DNA of 64,000 bases from Himantopus leucocephalus. Its lineage: Eukaryota > Chordata > Aves > Charadriiformes > Recurvirostridae. Every line of letters begins with the position of its first letter. Position 1 is the stretch's first letter. A program made the position numbers and the translations under genes. Below, piece by piece: positions 39,801 through 51,629 of this stretch. A model generated the notes under the pieces. The model saw only the letters and a program-made list of their open reading frames with translations. It searched no databases and had not been told where the DNA came from. The stretch lies in NCBI GenBank assembly GCA_003993805.1, contig RSEF01000002.1:4571620-4635619 (forward strand), written 5' to 3'.

Positions 39801-40389
39801 GGTGCTGAACACCTACAGTGGAGTTAGCGAGGGATGTAGCTGTGCAATTCCTTGGACGAAAACTGAAATTGAACCATTTAGCACTTGAACACCTGCAGAT
39901 GCATTTGTAGTGTGTAACTAAACATCCAGGCTTGAAAACATTTTCTCATTCCCAGAGATGACTCAGGACATGTTCTTTTTTGAGGTAAATTGCACTCCTG
40001 AGCATGATTCATATCTAAACTGTAAAGACCAAACTTTACTTTCTTCCTTCATCTGAAACCTTGGAAAATTTGCAAGGCTTGCTCCACTGTGCTCAAAACC
40101 ATTCCATCATCATCAAAAGGAGAACAGAGCACAGACAAGTCTTAGCTAGTCAGTCAACATAGATCTAGTCTTGTACAGAGCAGTTGTATTATCAGAATTT
40201 AGACAAGTTAGTGCCCATCTTCAAAACCACTGCCTCCTGGCTAAAATCTTGGCAATGACAGAAATATACCACTAGGAACATATTTCAAGCACAGGATGGG
40301 AAGTGGCTTTCTGATCCTCCAAACCCCAGATCAAGAAAGTCATTGAGTAAAAGTCCTTCATGAATTCCTGAAACTCTAGTTTAACTCCA

Positions 40390-40740
40390 ACTTAAATTTT
40401 TCCTCCATTACATTGCTCCCGGTCCCCTGTGCTCTGTGGGTTGGAAATCATCCTCTAATATCCACTCAGAACACTATCTGTAGAGCGCCTATACCCATTT
40501 CTTCTTGCACTGACATTGTCCTTGACTGTAAGTAGCTCTTCAGTTTCTGATGTTTATCCAACAGTGATGTATTTATAGGCAGCAATAATACTCCTTGCCA
40601 GCCTTCACATTGCTAGGCTACAATACCACTATTTCAGATGCAGCTTATGAAACCTTCCACAGTTTAAGAATATAGCTCTCTGGGCACGCTTTTAATTACT
40701 GGTATTATTCCAGGACTTCAGGAGGGCTTTGCACTCCTCT
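40390..40740 (-). mobile_element. Diverged CR1-like fragment, antisense
   Basis: GATGTATTTATAGGCAGCAA, CTCCTTGCCAGCCTTCACATT and GCTAGGCTACAA resemble the antisense CR1 segment that normally reads as a TTTATAAAGAGCAAT ... CCTCAGCC ... GCTAGGCTAAACAA series. The flanks TATCCACTCAG and CCAGGACTTCAGGAGGGC extend it weakly. Boundaries are approximate. Confidence 0.5.
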
Positions 40741-40916
40741 GTGGTTTTTGCTCTAGGTAGGCTCTACACAAAGAGCCTAAAGAATAAGTCATACAGGTAT
40801 GAGATGAGGGGGGGTGAGTAAAGGCAGTGGGAAGCAAAGACATTGGTGTAAGGTTAATCAATAGGAAACATGTTTCTGTCTTTCATCTGAGTTCGTGCAA
40901 TAAGACACTTTAAATG

Positions 40917-41102
40917 ATTCACTATAGAAGACGACCAGGTTCGAGACCATCTAAGGAACCTGAATGTGCACAAGTNNNNNNNNNNNNNNNNNNNNNNNNN
41001 NNNNNNNNNNNNNNNNNNNNNNNNNNNNNNNNNNNNNNNNNNNNNNNNNNNNNNNNNNNNNNNNNNNNNNNNNNNCAACCTAAACCATTCTACGATACTA
41101 TG
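40917..41102 (+). mobile_element. CR1 LINE interrupted by assembly gap
   Basis: Left of the gap the + strand encodes a remnant reading EDDQVRDHLRNLNVHK, the CR1 ORF2 stretch that lies just before the reverse transcriptase core. Right of the gap CAACCTAAACCATTCTACGA is the CR1 3' terminal region. The two pieces are colinear and in the same orientation, so one CR1 copy spans the gap. The intervening reverse transcriptase and 3' UTR, normally around 2 kb, is missing from the assembly or from this copy. Confidence 0.82.
40976..41075. other. Assembly gap (100 N) inside CR1
   Basis: Exactly 100 Ns, flanked on both sides by parts of one CR1 element that are normally far apart. The placeholder therefore probably understates the missing length. 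Confidence 0.95.
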
Positions 41103-41269
41103 ACTTTTAAGTTGAAACCAGTACTAATCGTGCGGATCACCTACCCACTTGATCCCTCCTCAGCAATTAGGCTCTGACAGGTGTCAGATGGCATTGCTCT
41201 ATGAAACCTGCTCTGTATGGATGCTATACATTTCTTCTTACAGGTTTCTACAAATCATTTAATCAAACT

Positions 41270-41372
41270 CTTTCATTCTTACTAACAGAGGCCTGCAGCA
41301 GCAGTCTCACCAACTGCACANCTTTCATTCTTACTAACAGAGGCCTGCAGCAGCAGTCTCACCAACTGCACA
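41270..41372. repeat. Identical 51-bp duplication around a single N
   Basis: Copy 1 (41270-41320) and copy 2 (41322-41372) are identical at all 51 bases, with only the N at 41321 between them. This is the expected signature of two contig ends that overlap but were not merged. Confidence 0.9.
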
Positions 41373-41464
41373 CCAGACTGAAGATCAAGAGGCAGTTCAA
41401 AGGAGCTTGGAACTGGGGGGGATAAAGGAAAGTAGATCTTCCTCTCCTAAACCCTGGAAATGGT

Positions 41465-41499
41465 TAGGGGGGATAAAAAGGNTAGGGGAGATAAAAAGG
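41465..41499. repeat. 17-bp duplication around a single N
   Basis: TAGGGGGGATAAAAAGG and TAGGGGAGATAAAAAGG flank the N at 41482 and differ by one base. Confidence 0.8.
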
Positions 41500-42160
41500 A
41501 AAAAAAAAGTGACTGTTATTTCAAGAAGAAAATGTTTCAGTCTTTTGGGAGAAAAAAAAAATATGTGAGATTTAGGAAATCTGTCTGTAATCATGAGAAA
41601 GAAAGGGGATGCTGCCTCAGGCCTACGAGAAAAAAATCTGATGTGTTAAAGAGGAAATAGAAAGAGTTATATTTAGGGGCAACAGAAAAGTAAAGTTTCT
41701 CTCAAATCCTCAATTTGCTTTTGTTACCATCATACTAGTGACAAAAGATGTTATACCAATGTTTGTGGGTTTTTGTTGGTTTTTTTAGAGCTGGCTTTCT
41801 CCGGCAGCCTGTGCAGAAGGACATGTCATTTTTAATCTTCAGCCTGTCTTCCTTTCAGCACCATCCTCCTTTATTGGATTCATAACTCAGTAGGGACTTA
41901 GACGTTTCCCAGAACAAATACCTGTCTTCCCGTACTACTTCTTCGGTCACTGCGGCACAAATTAAACATCTTCCGATTGAATCCAGTCAGGTGACTGCTG
42001 GCCACTGCCAGCACATTGTTGAATAACAGGTCAGGAGTTTTACAAAGGGCTCTTATTCCACCTCAGAGGCTGGTATAACATCACGCTAACAAGGAAAATT
42101 TTAGCCAGGACAAAGCAATTCCGGTTTCTGCATTATCAGCAACAGTAAAGGAAAAATNCC

Positions 42161-42180
42161 TTTTTTTTTTTTTTTTTTTT
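42161..42180. repeat. T20 homopolymer beside a single N
   Basis: Twenty T residues directly follow an unresolved base at 42158. The run itself is a plausible cause of the break in assembly. Confidence 0.9.
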
Positions 42181-43254
42181 GTAAATTCAGCTTGATTGGT
42201 ATTACTGATAGCAGGATTCCTCCTATGGAAAATTTCTGCTTTACTATTGTGAGAATGTGATTATGTGGGACGATGAGAGCCGTGTCAGCGGGAACTGCCT
42301 GTGGGTATCTGAGGGGTAGATCAAACCTTTACTACTAATGAGAATACACAAACTATGAGATTCACAGCAGTGCAGATACATTTAACAATGCCTTATGAAG
42401 TGCCCTGAGCAAATCTCTCCAGATCCTGCGCTGGAGATCAATGCAGCTCTACAGCACATTTGGTGTATGCACAAATACCTCATTTTTCCTTCTCAGCATA
42501 TTTCTTTTTGTTTGTGTGCTTGTTTTGTTTTGCATTGTAAAGACAGCATGGCTTTTACTTTTAAGACCACCTACATTTAGACCTTGAGGAACCATCCTTG
42601 ACTTAGATCTTTAGGAGCTATCTCAATGACTCATTGCCATTCAGTCAGCATGCCAACAAAAATCAAGTCCTCTCCCCTACGCTGGGCTTCACTTTTTATT
42701 ATTTAGGTGCTAAAAGAAATTTTTTCTGGCTTATTTTTCATTGCACAGCCAAGAAAGTAGGATTGGTTCATATGAGACAGTACTGGAGAAAACAAGGCTG
42801 GAATAGGTCTTTGCAGTACAAGGGAGTTCCTGGCTGAGTTCTCCTCCCTCCTCAGTTATGTTGGGGTGTCCTCGCAACACAAACACAGAGAACAGATGGT
42901 TCCACTACTTGCTGCTACACCTGAGCTTTCTGACTCTCATATCTTTTGGTGTAAAGTTCCTTACTGTTTGGGACAGTGGAACGTTTCTACTGGCATGGAG
43001 GGTGGGTTGTGAATGGAGGGCAGAGAGTTTCATAAGGAACTGACGATGACAAGAGCTGGGGACAAGGTCACATATGACACATTTGGAAGATCCAGTTCTT
43101 TCCCCTTCCCACTTCAGCACAACTGCGCACTAAGCTTCCCATCAATGCAGCAGCTACTCGGGCTGCGGCAGCAACAGTAATGGTGAGGCTCATCGCCAAA
43201 AGCAGAACACCCATCTCACTAGTTGCTCACCAAAGCAATACTCTTTGCCATGCC

Positions 43255-43335
43255 TGCCAGATATTTAACCTGCTCTTAAAACCTCCAGTGCGAGAGATCC
43301 CATAGCCTTCCCAGCAGTTATGTTCCAATAGAGCA
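43255..43335 (-). mobile_element. Short CR1 fragment, antisense
   Basis: TTAACCTGCTCTTAAAACCTCC, a decayed GAGAGATCCCATAGCCTTCC and CAGCAGTTATGTTCCAATAG match the order of an antisense CR1 3' segment (CTGTTCTTAAAAACCTCCAGT ... CACAACC ... TGTTCCAGTG). Only about 80 bp can be aligned by eye. Confidence 0.6.
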
Positions 43336-45501
43336 GGTGTGCTCCAGTCTCTTTCTTCAGGTAGGACTGCCTTTGGGACTCCATCGGCACTGACAGAGCA
43401 AAGGAAAATCAACCAGGTGATGGGTGAGAAGCATAAAAATACAGAGCAGTTGTGGAACTTGAACGTTCCCAGAGGTCTCCTCTATCTTCACCCTCAGCAG
43501 GCACTCGTGGAGTGAGGTAGATGGAAGGAGCAGGGCAGGAATAAGGAACTGACAGATTTCTACTTTTGGCCAAGATGTGGGATGATCAAACCAAGCCTTC
43601 AGAGTCTTCTATTGTTTTTTTAGCCAGGAATCATCTAAATTCTGTCATTTTACCCAATTAGTAGATGCCTTCTTCCATCCAAACTAAAACAGAAAAAAAG
43701 CCCCAAATAATAGGACTGAATTATCAAAGCTGATTTGCTCTTGGCACACTTTGAAGAAGTAAGCGTGATGAAGATGTGCATGACCTAGAATTTGAGTAGG
43801 GGAAATCTGTAATGCAACATGAATCTAGACTGCCTTCACTGGAGCTTCTTTTGAACTTTTGAAAACAGGTGTAATTCTGCAGACACTGAGGTAGCTCATG
43901 CTGGTTAACACTGACTGGACACTAGACTTTTTTCACATGATACAGTGGGAATTTGAAGAGATGGACTATGTTAATTCACAGCATGTACAGGGAAGTACTG
44001 AATTGCTGCAGTCCTTTTTAATGCTGAAGCTGACTGTAAAATTTAAATCTTAAAGTCAAAGTTTAAATACCAGAAGGACAATTTAAAAGAGATCAGCTAG
44101 GCCACTTGTGTGTTAGAAGCTGGATACATTTATACCACATTATCAAATTGTTTTTGCGTTATTTACTCAAGCACTTATAAAAGATTCAGCATTGAAGCAG
44201 GGAATATAGTTACAATGAATGATTTGCATTCTTTATTCAATGTAAATTAATTCAGGTCTCCAAGCACTATGGGAATTAGCATTATACGCACAGTAAAAAG
44301 GTTGAAATGGAAGTTTAAACTGATGCACCATAAATGTTTTACGCTTTTTTTCTTTCCATTAGCATAGATTATTCTGTTTATAGATGCTGGGGTGAAAGAA
44401 TATTCCTGTTGTTAAGAAGAAAGACCCTCTTTTTAGGAATGCTCAAGAGGAAGACTTAGCATAAGAATTCATAGGGAAGCTCCACTCTAGGAAAGCAGTA
44501 ATTCTTTCACTTAGGTCACTGTCAGTCATCATGTTGTAATCCTGTGGGGCGTCCTCCACCTGTTTCTCCTCTTCTACTAGTATAAGATTTTTCTCGAGGA
44601 TTATCATTGCATAGCACTTAGTGCAGTTGGTTCTAAGTACAGGTTGAATGCTTCTAGACAAGACAGCACAAATAGTACAGACATACCATCAGGTAGTCCA
44701 ACAAATAATACAGAAATATCCAACCGGGCCACTCCTATTAAAATACATTCCTGTGACTCAGGCTGTTTACATACAATACATATGATGACTGACGCACATC
44801 TACCTATTTCTTTCCATTAAGTTTCCTTCCCTCCTGCCCTTTCTCTTCCCCCTGTAGCCCTAACTCTTCTTCAAAGACTTTCTTTCACTGACATATCCAG
44901 TTGACCTGACAAACTCCCTGCTGTACCACTGAACCAGGGAAGGGAAGTGTTTCTATGCAGTTTCACTGATTTGCATTCATCATTTCATGAGCCCTGGTGG
45001 GGATAAAGCTCCTCTAAAGACATTTCTCTTGTTATTTAAGAAAACTTCTAAGTTCTTTAATGCAAGAAAAATTGAACTTAACCCAAAGCAAAATGGAAAA
45101 TTTCATTCTATCTTCTTTGGTCTAGATGTGGGCATTATCTGTCAGGGAATGCAAAATGCCTTATGTTATCATGCACGGCCTTATAAAAAAGAAAACTTGC
45201 CCCCAAAACTTGCAACTCAAATCCCAGCTTCCCTTAATGAAGCACTCTTCGCTCACTGAATTTTCTGCTGCATCAATAAATCATACACTGTTCTCTTCTT
45301 GAATACAAATAGGACCTAAAGCCACCATTACAGCTCATCCAATGCATCAGTCAATAAACCCATGTACATGCTTGGGAGTGTAAAAGCCATCACCATTTTT
45401 CAAGACCATACACAACCTGGACAGTGTTATTAGAGGGCTTGAGTAACCCGGTAAGCGTCACACACCCAACCAAGTTAGAAGCATGCAAACAGATTACTCA
45501 C

Positions 45502-45608
45502 CTCAAGCACAAGAAAAGCATAAAGGCAACTATAAGGGCCCCTACTGATATACAGTGCCCCAGGTAGTTTATGATGAGAGCAATCTTGTAATGGAGCGCA
45601 TACTTCCT
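45502..45608 (-). CDS. CRHR2: CRHR2 exon: transmembrane helix 1
   Basis: This 107-bp exon encodes the juxtamembrane stalk and TM1. It opens in phase 0 with [19 protein letters not shown], continues through a hydrophobic stretch ending MLFLCL, and closes with AG, which the next exon's G turns into Arg. The NYLGHC(I/V)S motif is typical of CRH receptors. The acceptor is TTTACCTCCAG and the donor is GAG|GTGAGT. Because 107 is not a multiple of three, skipping this exon would shift the frame of everything downstream (see findings). The flanking introns are 6.3 kb upstream and 15.1 kb downstream. Confidence 0.96.
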
Positions 45609-45845
45609 CTGGAGGTAAAGAGATAACATGATTAAATCAGCATGACTCTCTAAGCACTGACATTAAGGAACAGTTAATCAGTTTAGGAAACAGTAATTAC
45701 TTTTCTCGAGTTTAAAATGATATAATAGCCCCAGGGCTGATGCCTATGTATAAGCCAAACATGCTGCCCAGGCACAGAAGTACAGTCCTGGTTTCATTTC
45801 AGTTTGGGATTTGTCCAGTTTCTTACAAATCTCAGCAAAAAAGGG

Positions 45846-45872
45846 TCCGTCCGTCTGTCCGTCCGTGTGTCC
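45846..45872. repeat. CCGT/CTGT-rich low-complexity patch
   Basis: Tandem TCCG/TCTG tetramers lead into a C8 run; a second C run follows, with TTCCTTAGGATTT repeated on either side of it (about 45889-45916). On the transcribed strand this is G-rich purine sequence about 240 bp upstream of the TM1 exon. Confidence 0.85.
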
Positions 45873-47347
45873 CCCCCCTTCCTTAGGATTTTCCCCCCCA
45901 TTTCCTTAGGATTTCTTATTTTCATTATTATGCTATTTAAAACTTTGTTGGTTTAGGGTGACAAAGCTACCAAAGACACATCTTCTCACAGTTTCAGAAG
46001 TTATAAATATTATTTTTTTAGAAAACTGCATGGTCTTAATGAGCCAGGTTATGCTACTTTCCTACCCAAATGGTTTGGTTTCCATACAAAAATGAATCAG
46101 TTGTCAGTAAGAATAAACAATAAGCCCTTTCCATACAGGCAGTTTTTTCTCTGAGGTACATTCCTTGCAAACTACGATCCTTATCTTTCAAATCGAGGGC
46201 AGAACCAGTGCAGACTCAAAGAACTGGAATCTAGTGGTGTCCTTTCAGTTGTGAGAGAGCCTGGCAAACCACAGATCCTGTTGTTTTTAGCAGCGACCCA
46301 TGTATGTAGTGAAACTTAATGTCCCAGTGTCTATTTCCTAGGATGCTGGGGAGATTACTGGTAGGTTCTTGATCCTGTAAACAAAAAATTAAGTACAAAA
46401 GTGCTCCCACCTAAATCAGTGAATTTAGTGATGTGACCAAAATTTGACCTTGAAGTAACTGGAACATTCTTTATTGGTGGGCTGCTGCTGGCTTCAGAGA
46501 AAAGAGAAGCATCTCCTCTCTTTGCCTGATGGACAGGAAGGAGTAGAAAAACACTATTCAGATAAATAATGAAGCTGGTTAAAAATTGTCAGAGGCTTGC
46601 TACTTAAAGTATAAATCCCCCTAAAAAATATAGATATTTATTTATTTATTAGTTTTGGCATTTGCTTGTTTTCAGGTTAAGCAGATCTTTCCCCACTTTG
46701 GGACATGTTCTCCTTCAGAAGAATGAGACCTTTGAAAACTAACCACCTAAATTTCCTCCCTTGTGATAAAAATATAAAAGTAGAATCCTACAAATGGCAT
46801 CAGTTTTCTAATTTTGGTTGAGCTTCTTTTGTTTCATTTTTTCTAGCAATTTCCCTTAACATTTTATTCCAGTCAAAGGAATTTGTCAGTGAATGAATGT
46901 TTGGATGAAACTACAACCAGCAGCTGTAGTTAATCTGTTCCATTGTCCTGTGAAGATAGCATCTTCCAGCACTTTGCCAGACAGCAAGCAAGTGCTGTTG
47001 GAACCATTTTTGTGATGAAACCTGCCTATATCTTCAGCACATGGAGTAATGTGCTGTTTCTGGACAGAACTCAACCATGTAAGGTATTTTTAAGTCTATT
47101 ATAAAATCCCCTAAAATAAACTTCCCTGTACACAGGCCCATTTTCTGAATAGCCTTGAGGAGAAAAATAAAAAACCCCAAACCTACAAGACCTGAATTCC
47201 ACACTGAGTTTTATTTATCCTTAAATCACAGGGACACCTAAAGAGGAAGAAAACACACATGACCTGATGTGCCTACCTGAAATGCAAAGCTGTACTGTTT
47301 AGCTAGTGTCCCGGCAAACTGCCTTGCTTATTTACTTTCCTGCTTCA

Positions 47348-47475
47348 TTCATAGAATCATAGAATATCTCAAGTTGGAAGGGACCCATACGGATCATCAA
47401 GTCCAACGCTCCACTTCTCACAGGACTACCAAAAACTAAACCATATGACTAAGAGCATCGTCCAGAATTGCTCAT
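47348..47475 (-). mobile_element. CR1 LINE 3' end fragment, antisense
   Basis: ATTCATAGAATCATAGAATA is the CR1 3' terminus in reverse, followed by AAGTTGGAAGGGACCCATAC, GGATCATCAAGTCCAACGCT, CACAGGACTACC and ACTAAACCATATGACTAAGAG, all characteristic of a young avian CR1 subfamily. Only about 130 bp was inserted or retained. Confidence 0.92.
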
Positions 47476-49916
47476 GTAGTACTAGAAATCTTCTGGAAGA
47501 TGACAATGTTTCTCCCGGGCCAAGGATCCTGCTCTTCGAATCTGACTCTTCAGCTCCCTCCTTTGGCTCCTAACCGCTGTTTCAACTTCACTCAAGTTTT
47601 AAGAAGGTATGGTTCAAAACACAAGAAAATTAATTGGAAAAAACTATAATTAAGCTCCTCTGACACACTGATGCTGAAGGAAAAACAGGCACAACTTTTA
47701 TTTTTTCTGTTGCTGACACTAACAAGGTTTCCTGAAGGCAAATTCAAATATCATAGAAACAAGAACCGCCTCAGTGCCTATGAAAAACTAAGCTGACAGG
47801 GTGGCAAGATCACTTTCCACCAGCCTACATGCAATCTGCATCTCTGGTAGAATTGGAGACAACACCTTCAGGGCTGAAAAACACGTGCCCAGAATCAGCC
47901 ATGTGTTGGCCAAAGCTCAGTTCATGTAAAATACTTGCATAACTCTTTTCTGTCTCACCCTCTTGAAGACTGATACATTTAAAATGGTAACAGCCTTCTA
48001 CTGTTACCCAATATGCTTCTGCTTCCAGGAAGATATTTCACTTCACTAAAATGCAGATTTGAATCTTATTCAGGCTTAGGAGGAGGGTTGTTACAGGAGA
48101 AAGGAGACAGAAAAAGGAGATGGTCTAGACACTCTGTTAGCCTTGCTCTCTGGACCACAGCAGGTCACATCACTGGAGTCCCCTTCCATGCCGAACCTTG
48201 TACATGACAATCATGGTGCCTCAGACAGTGCAGTTATCTTCCAGCCAGCTTCTACCAGGTAAACTGAGGAAGCACAGTTTTATGTCTTTACCGGCACCAG
48301 CTTTGCAAATCTAAGGCATGCTGGGCTCCCTGCAGCCAGATTTCAAGCTAATGACGGAGTCATTCTGTCTAGATGACTTTTTCCTTTGCTTTAGCTAGGA
48401 CGTGACTGCTAACCTGTCCAAACCAAATTGGCTAGTGCTTTGAACCAATAACCACCTAACGACAGCACTCTTAGCTCTCCAGATGACAAGGATCTTTATC
48501 CCTCTAACAGAACTTCCTGACAGGTCCTGCCAGTGTTTACAGCATGTGTCTTCCTGCAAGGCTCTGCGCTCCATTCCCAGTTCAGACACTTTAGATTTCT
48601 CCCTGTTGCCAGGATGATCTCATCACCAGTACAGTTTAAATACACCATATCTCCTTTCCAAAGACTTTCAGAAGCAACTGGGAAGTATCTTTGTCATCCA
48701 AGATGCCTCTGAGTTCACTGCTTTCCTGTTCTGAGCCAGCTGGAAGCTGGGTAGCCATAGCTAATGTGACTGTGCTCCTAAGCAGGATACATTAACTTAA
48801 GCCCAGCATGGTGCTAACTCAGCTACACAGCTTGAAGCCACCTCAAAACATTAGCAGAACCAAATTCATATCCAGCTGCCATAGGCCACATAGACAAGAC
48901 CAAAGTTCCTAATTTATAGCTCTTTTTGGAGGCTAAGATGTATTTTTTGCTGCATGAGACTCACATTTGTCTTCTAACAAGAGCACAGATACGTGCTAGA
49001 TGCAACAAATGTCCCCTTGACCCAGGAGCTTGTAGGCTGAGTAGAAGCTTTCCATTTGTCACACATTATGCCATCAAACAGCCAGTCGGATCAAAATGAT
49101 GCCTGTGCCTGGAGAAGGAGCTAACTGATTGTTCAGAGGATGGGATGCAGTCTAACATTAGGACACCTATGTTTCGATATCTACCCAACATCTGAAGCAA
49201 GGGCTAGAAACAGTTACGCACACACAGGCATCTAGCGTCCCTTGAGGTGCACTCAGGAGACTGTGCTTCCTAGTTGGTCCTGGTGACAGATCTCCAATTG
49301 CTGCTGCTGAAGGACACAAGTATTCCAGAAGGACCGTGTCACACCTGCCAGATGCCTGGAGACACACTGGGGCATTTTAAGCTACATCGCGTAACTACAT
49401 GCAGGCAACTAGATCCCAGCCAAAGTGGGAATCTAGGAGCAAAGCGGTCCCAGAGCACAGTTTTATCAGCTACTACCACCGGTCTTGAACACAAGTAAAG
49501 CAATGATGTATTCATGCAACACAGTGAATGTGTGTTACAGGAGCTTACGCCCCCTAAGACTGTCCCACAGCTGAATAAACCTAAAATTTCCCTTGCTACA
49601 TTACCAACACTGTCATAAAGCATGTAACGCTGGACATGGGGGTGATCTTGAAAAGTCCTGTTCCTGTCCTGTGTATCAATCACTGCATTTGAAGTCAAAC
49701 CATGTAATTCTTCAGCACTCTGGCTGTGAGTGGCCAAGCTTGAAGTAAGTGTTGTTTTCTGTATTAAAAATAAACATGAAGCACAAGGGCGTACCTCCTG
49801 GCTGATGCTTAGCATCTGCTAGGATCAGTCAATAAATAACAGTAGACCCACATGTGTGCTTGCATCTCACCTTTAATCAAAATGGAGGATTACAGAAATC
49901 CGTGGGGATTTTTCTN

Positions 49917-49931
49917 TTTTTTTTTTTTTTT
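49917..49931. repeat. T15 homopolymer beside a single N
   Basis: Fifteen T residues follow the unresolved base at 49916, another break at a homopolymer. Confidence 0.85.
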
Positions 49932-50849
49932 GAGATCACAAAGCAAGTGAAGTATTCATCTGTAACACTGAGCATTATGTAGAGATTTCAAAAATATTCA
50001 CAAATATTAATATTTGCAAAGCTTGTTGCAAATCTTTAAAGATCTAATAAATGAGTTTTTAAGCTTTTGCAAACAAGGGTGGGGGAACATCTGCACTTTC
50101 ATCTGTTTAAGGAACATGATATTTAAGACGTTTTAAGCTATCACCATAGCTGCAAAGTTTTTAAAAGCAAAAACAGAGTAAAGGAAATAATCCTGTCCTC
50201 CAGTCAGAACACTTCTACAGCCTCTTCAAACAAAACTCTGTATCTGCTTGTGCAGACATAGCAACTGTTCAAGTCATGCAGACAAACACATAAAGAGTGT
50301 CATTAAAATACAGCAGCGTTTTCCTGAGCTGGTACAAGAGACTGCTACTATCAGGTCAGGTCCCCCATACCAGCTAAACCACATCAAAGATTTTGAGTCT
50401 TTGCCCAGCTCTGTTCCCCATTCTCTAAATTAGCACTGACTGCTGCACACCCCGCCTCTTGCTCATTTTTAAGAGGGTGGTCTCATAGAAGTGCAAATCC
50501 ATTTCAGTCAGAGATGGTCTGCTACCATGGTCTGCTGTCCCCATCAAGCCCAGCCGTGCTTTCACTCCCCTGGCTCGGGCTGGCCCCAGCACTCCTGCAA
50601 TAATGCAGTAAGATGGTTTAGGGAACTGATTTATCTGAAAAATGACCCAGCAAAAAGTTAGGTTTTCATTTTAAATGGGCAAGAAATGTAAGGAGGGGCT
50701 GCACTGGGGTGGTCCCAACTTAGATCAGCTTAAATTGCCATGGGAGCCTCTCCACTATGACAGACCACCTTGAACGTGTATCAGTCCTTCTGGGTGGCCG
50801 TCATGTACTCATACATTTTTTCTTACTTTCTAGAAGCCTCTAGCAAATT

Positions 50850-50869
50850 GGGGGGAGGGGGTGGGTGGG
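50850..50869 (+). other. Four-run G-quadruplex motif
   Basis: The + strand carries six G, A, five G, T, three G, T, three G. These are four G runs with single-base loops, the arrangement most favourable to a parallel quadruplex. It lies about 1.07 kb downstream of the ectodomain exon in CRHR2, on the template strand, so the pre-mRNA is C-rich here and any structure would form in DNA. Confidence 0.8.
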
Positions 50870-51629
50870 CTACCACTAAATTACCTAGCCAGTGGGTAAG
50901 AGTAGGCACTCCTCAGCAGCTGGTGTGTAGTTATCGGTTTTCTGATTCACTTGTCAAAGCCCACATTCAGCAACAACATGGATCTTACAGGGTGGATGCT
51001 GGGCCACAGCCAAAGCACATCACGACTGTTTTGGGTACAGCACTAGTCCAGATAGTTTCCGAGTGCTAAATCCGGATTAGCTCTGCAAGCAGCCCTCAGC
51101 AGGTGAGACCATGTCTTCCTCCTCTCTGTTCACAACTGGTGTGGCACAACTCCAGTGACAGAAATGAGTGGAATGAACCCCAAAACACAAACAGGCCTGA
51201 GCTGCTTGGGCTCCACCCTGGGGCTCAAAACAGGAAGAAGAGAGAGAGGACATGGCATGAAAGGCTTGAAGGTTTAAACTGGGTGAAGATGAACGTCTAT
51301 GATGCCTCCAAGAAAAGCTGAGGCATTTGACAAGAAAAGGACTTTGCATAATTGCTTGTAGCCTTTCTGAAGGAGCTTAACCCTATATGCTAATGTCATT
51401 CTGTAAACTCCTATATAATGCAAGACTGGCTCAATCTTTTAAAGACAGCTGTGACCCAAGTCTGGTTTTTATGTATTTCTCTGTTGCTGCCCCTTTACAT
51501 ATTTGCTGAAGGAAAAATGACATAGAGATCTGGAAAGGCCAGTTGTTGATGAGACCTCAGAACTGGTAAGTACAGGGTGGAATCAGCCGGTGAAAGCTTA
51601 TTTTTCAGCGCCAAAGAAGCTTTTGGTCT

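Larger units (their letters stand above)
30367..45501 (-). other. CRHR2: CRHR2 intron, 15135 bp as assembled
   Basis: This is the largest complete intron here, between the TM1 and TM2 exons. It contains CR1 pieces near 40390, 40917 and 43255, a 100-N gap at 40976 that splits one of them, two short duplications around single Ns (41321, 41482), 20-nt T runs at 33809 and 42161, and AT-rich homeobox-like stretches near 37500 and 44200. The true length is uncertain because the gap is probably larger than 100 bases. No coding exon was recognised. Confidence 0.88.

Noticed and set aside
45838..45873. CCGT-type tetramers as a possible CRISPR or phage-like repeat
   Set aside because: They are contiguous tetramers without spacers in vertebrate intronic DNA; a simple microsatellite.
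48680..48715. Minus-strand ILDDK reading like the end of the CRHR2 ectodomain exon
   Set aside because: The neighbouring residues (LRG before, DTSQ after) do not fit. The real ILDDK is at 51935-51950 with full context.
49339..49815. 158-codon minus strand open frame inside the CRHR2 intron
   Set aside because: Composition is unremarkable, no motif is seen, there are no splice sites in phase with CRHR2, and a second frame overlaps.
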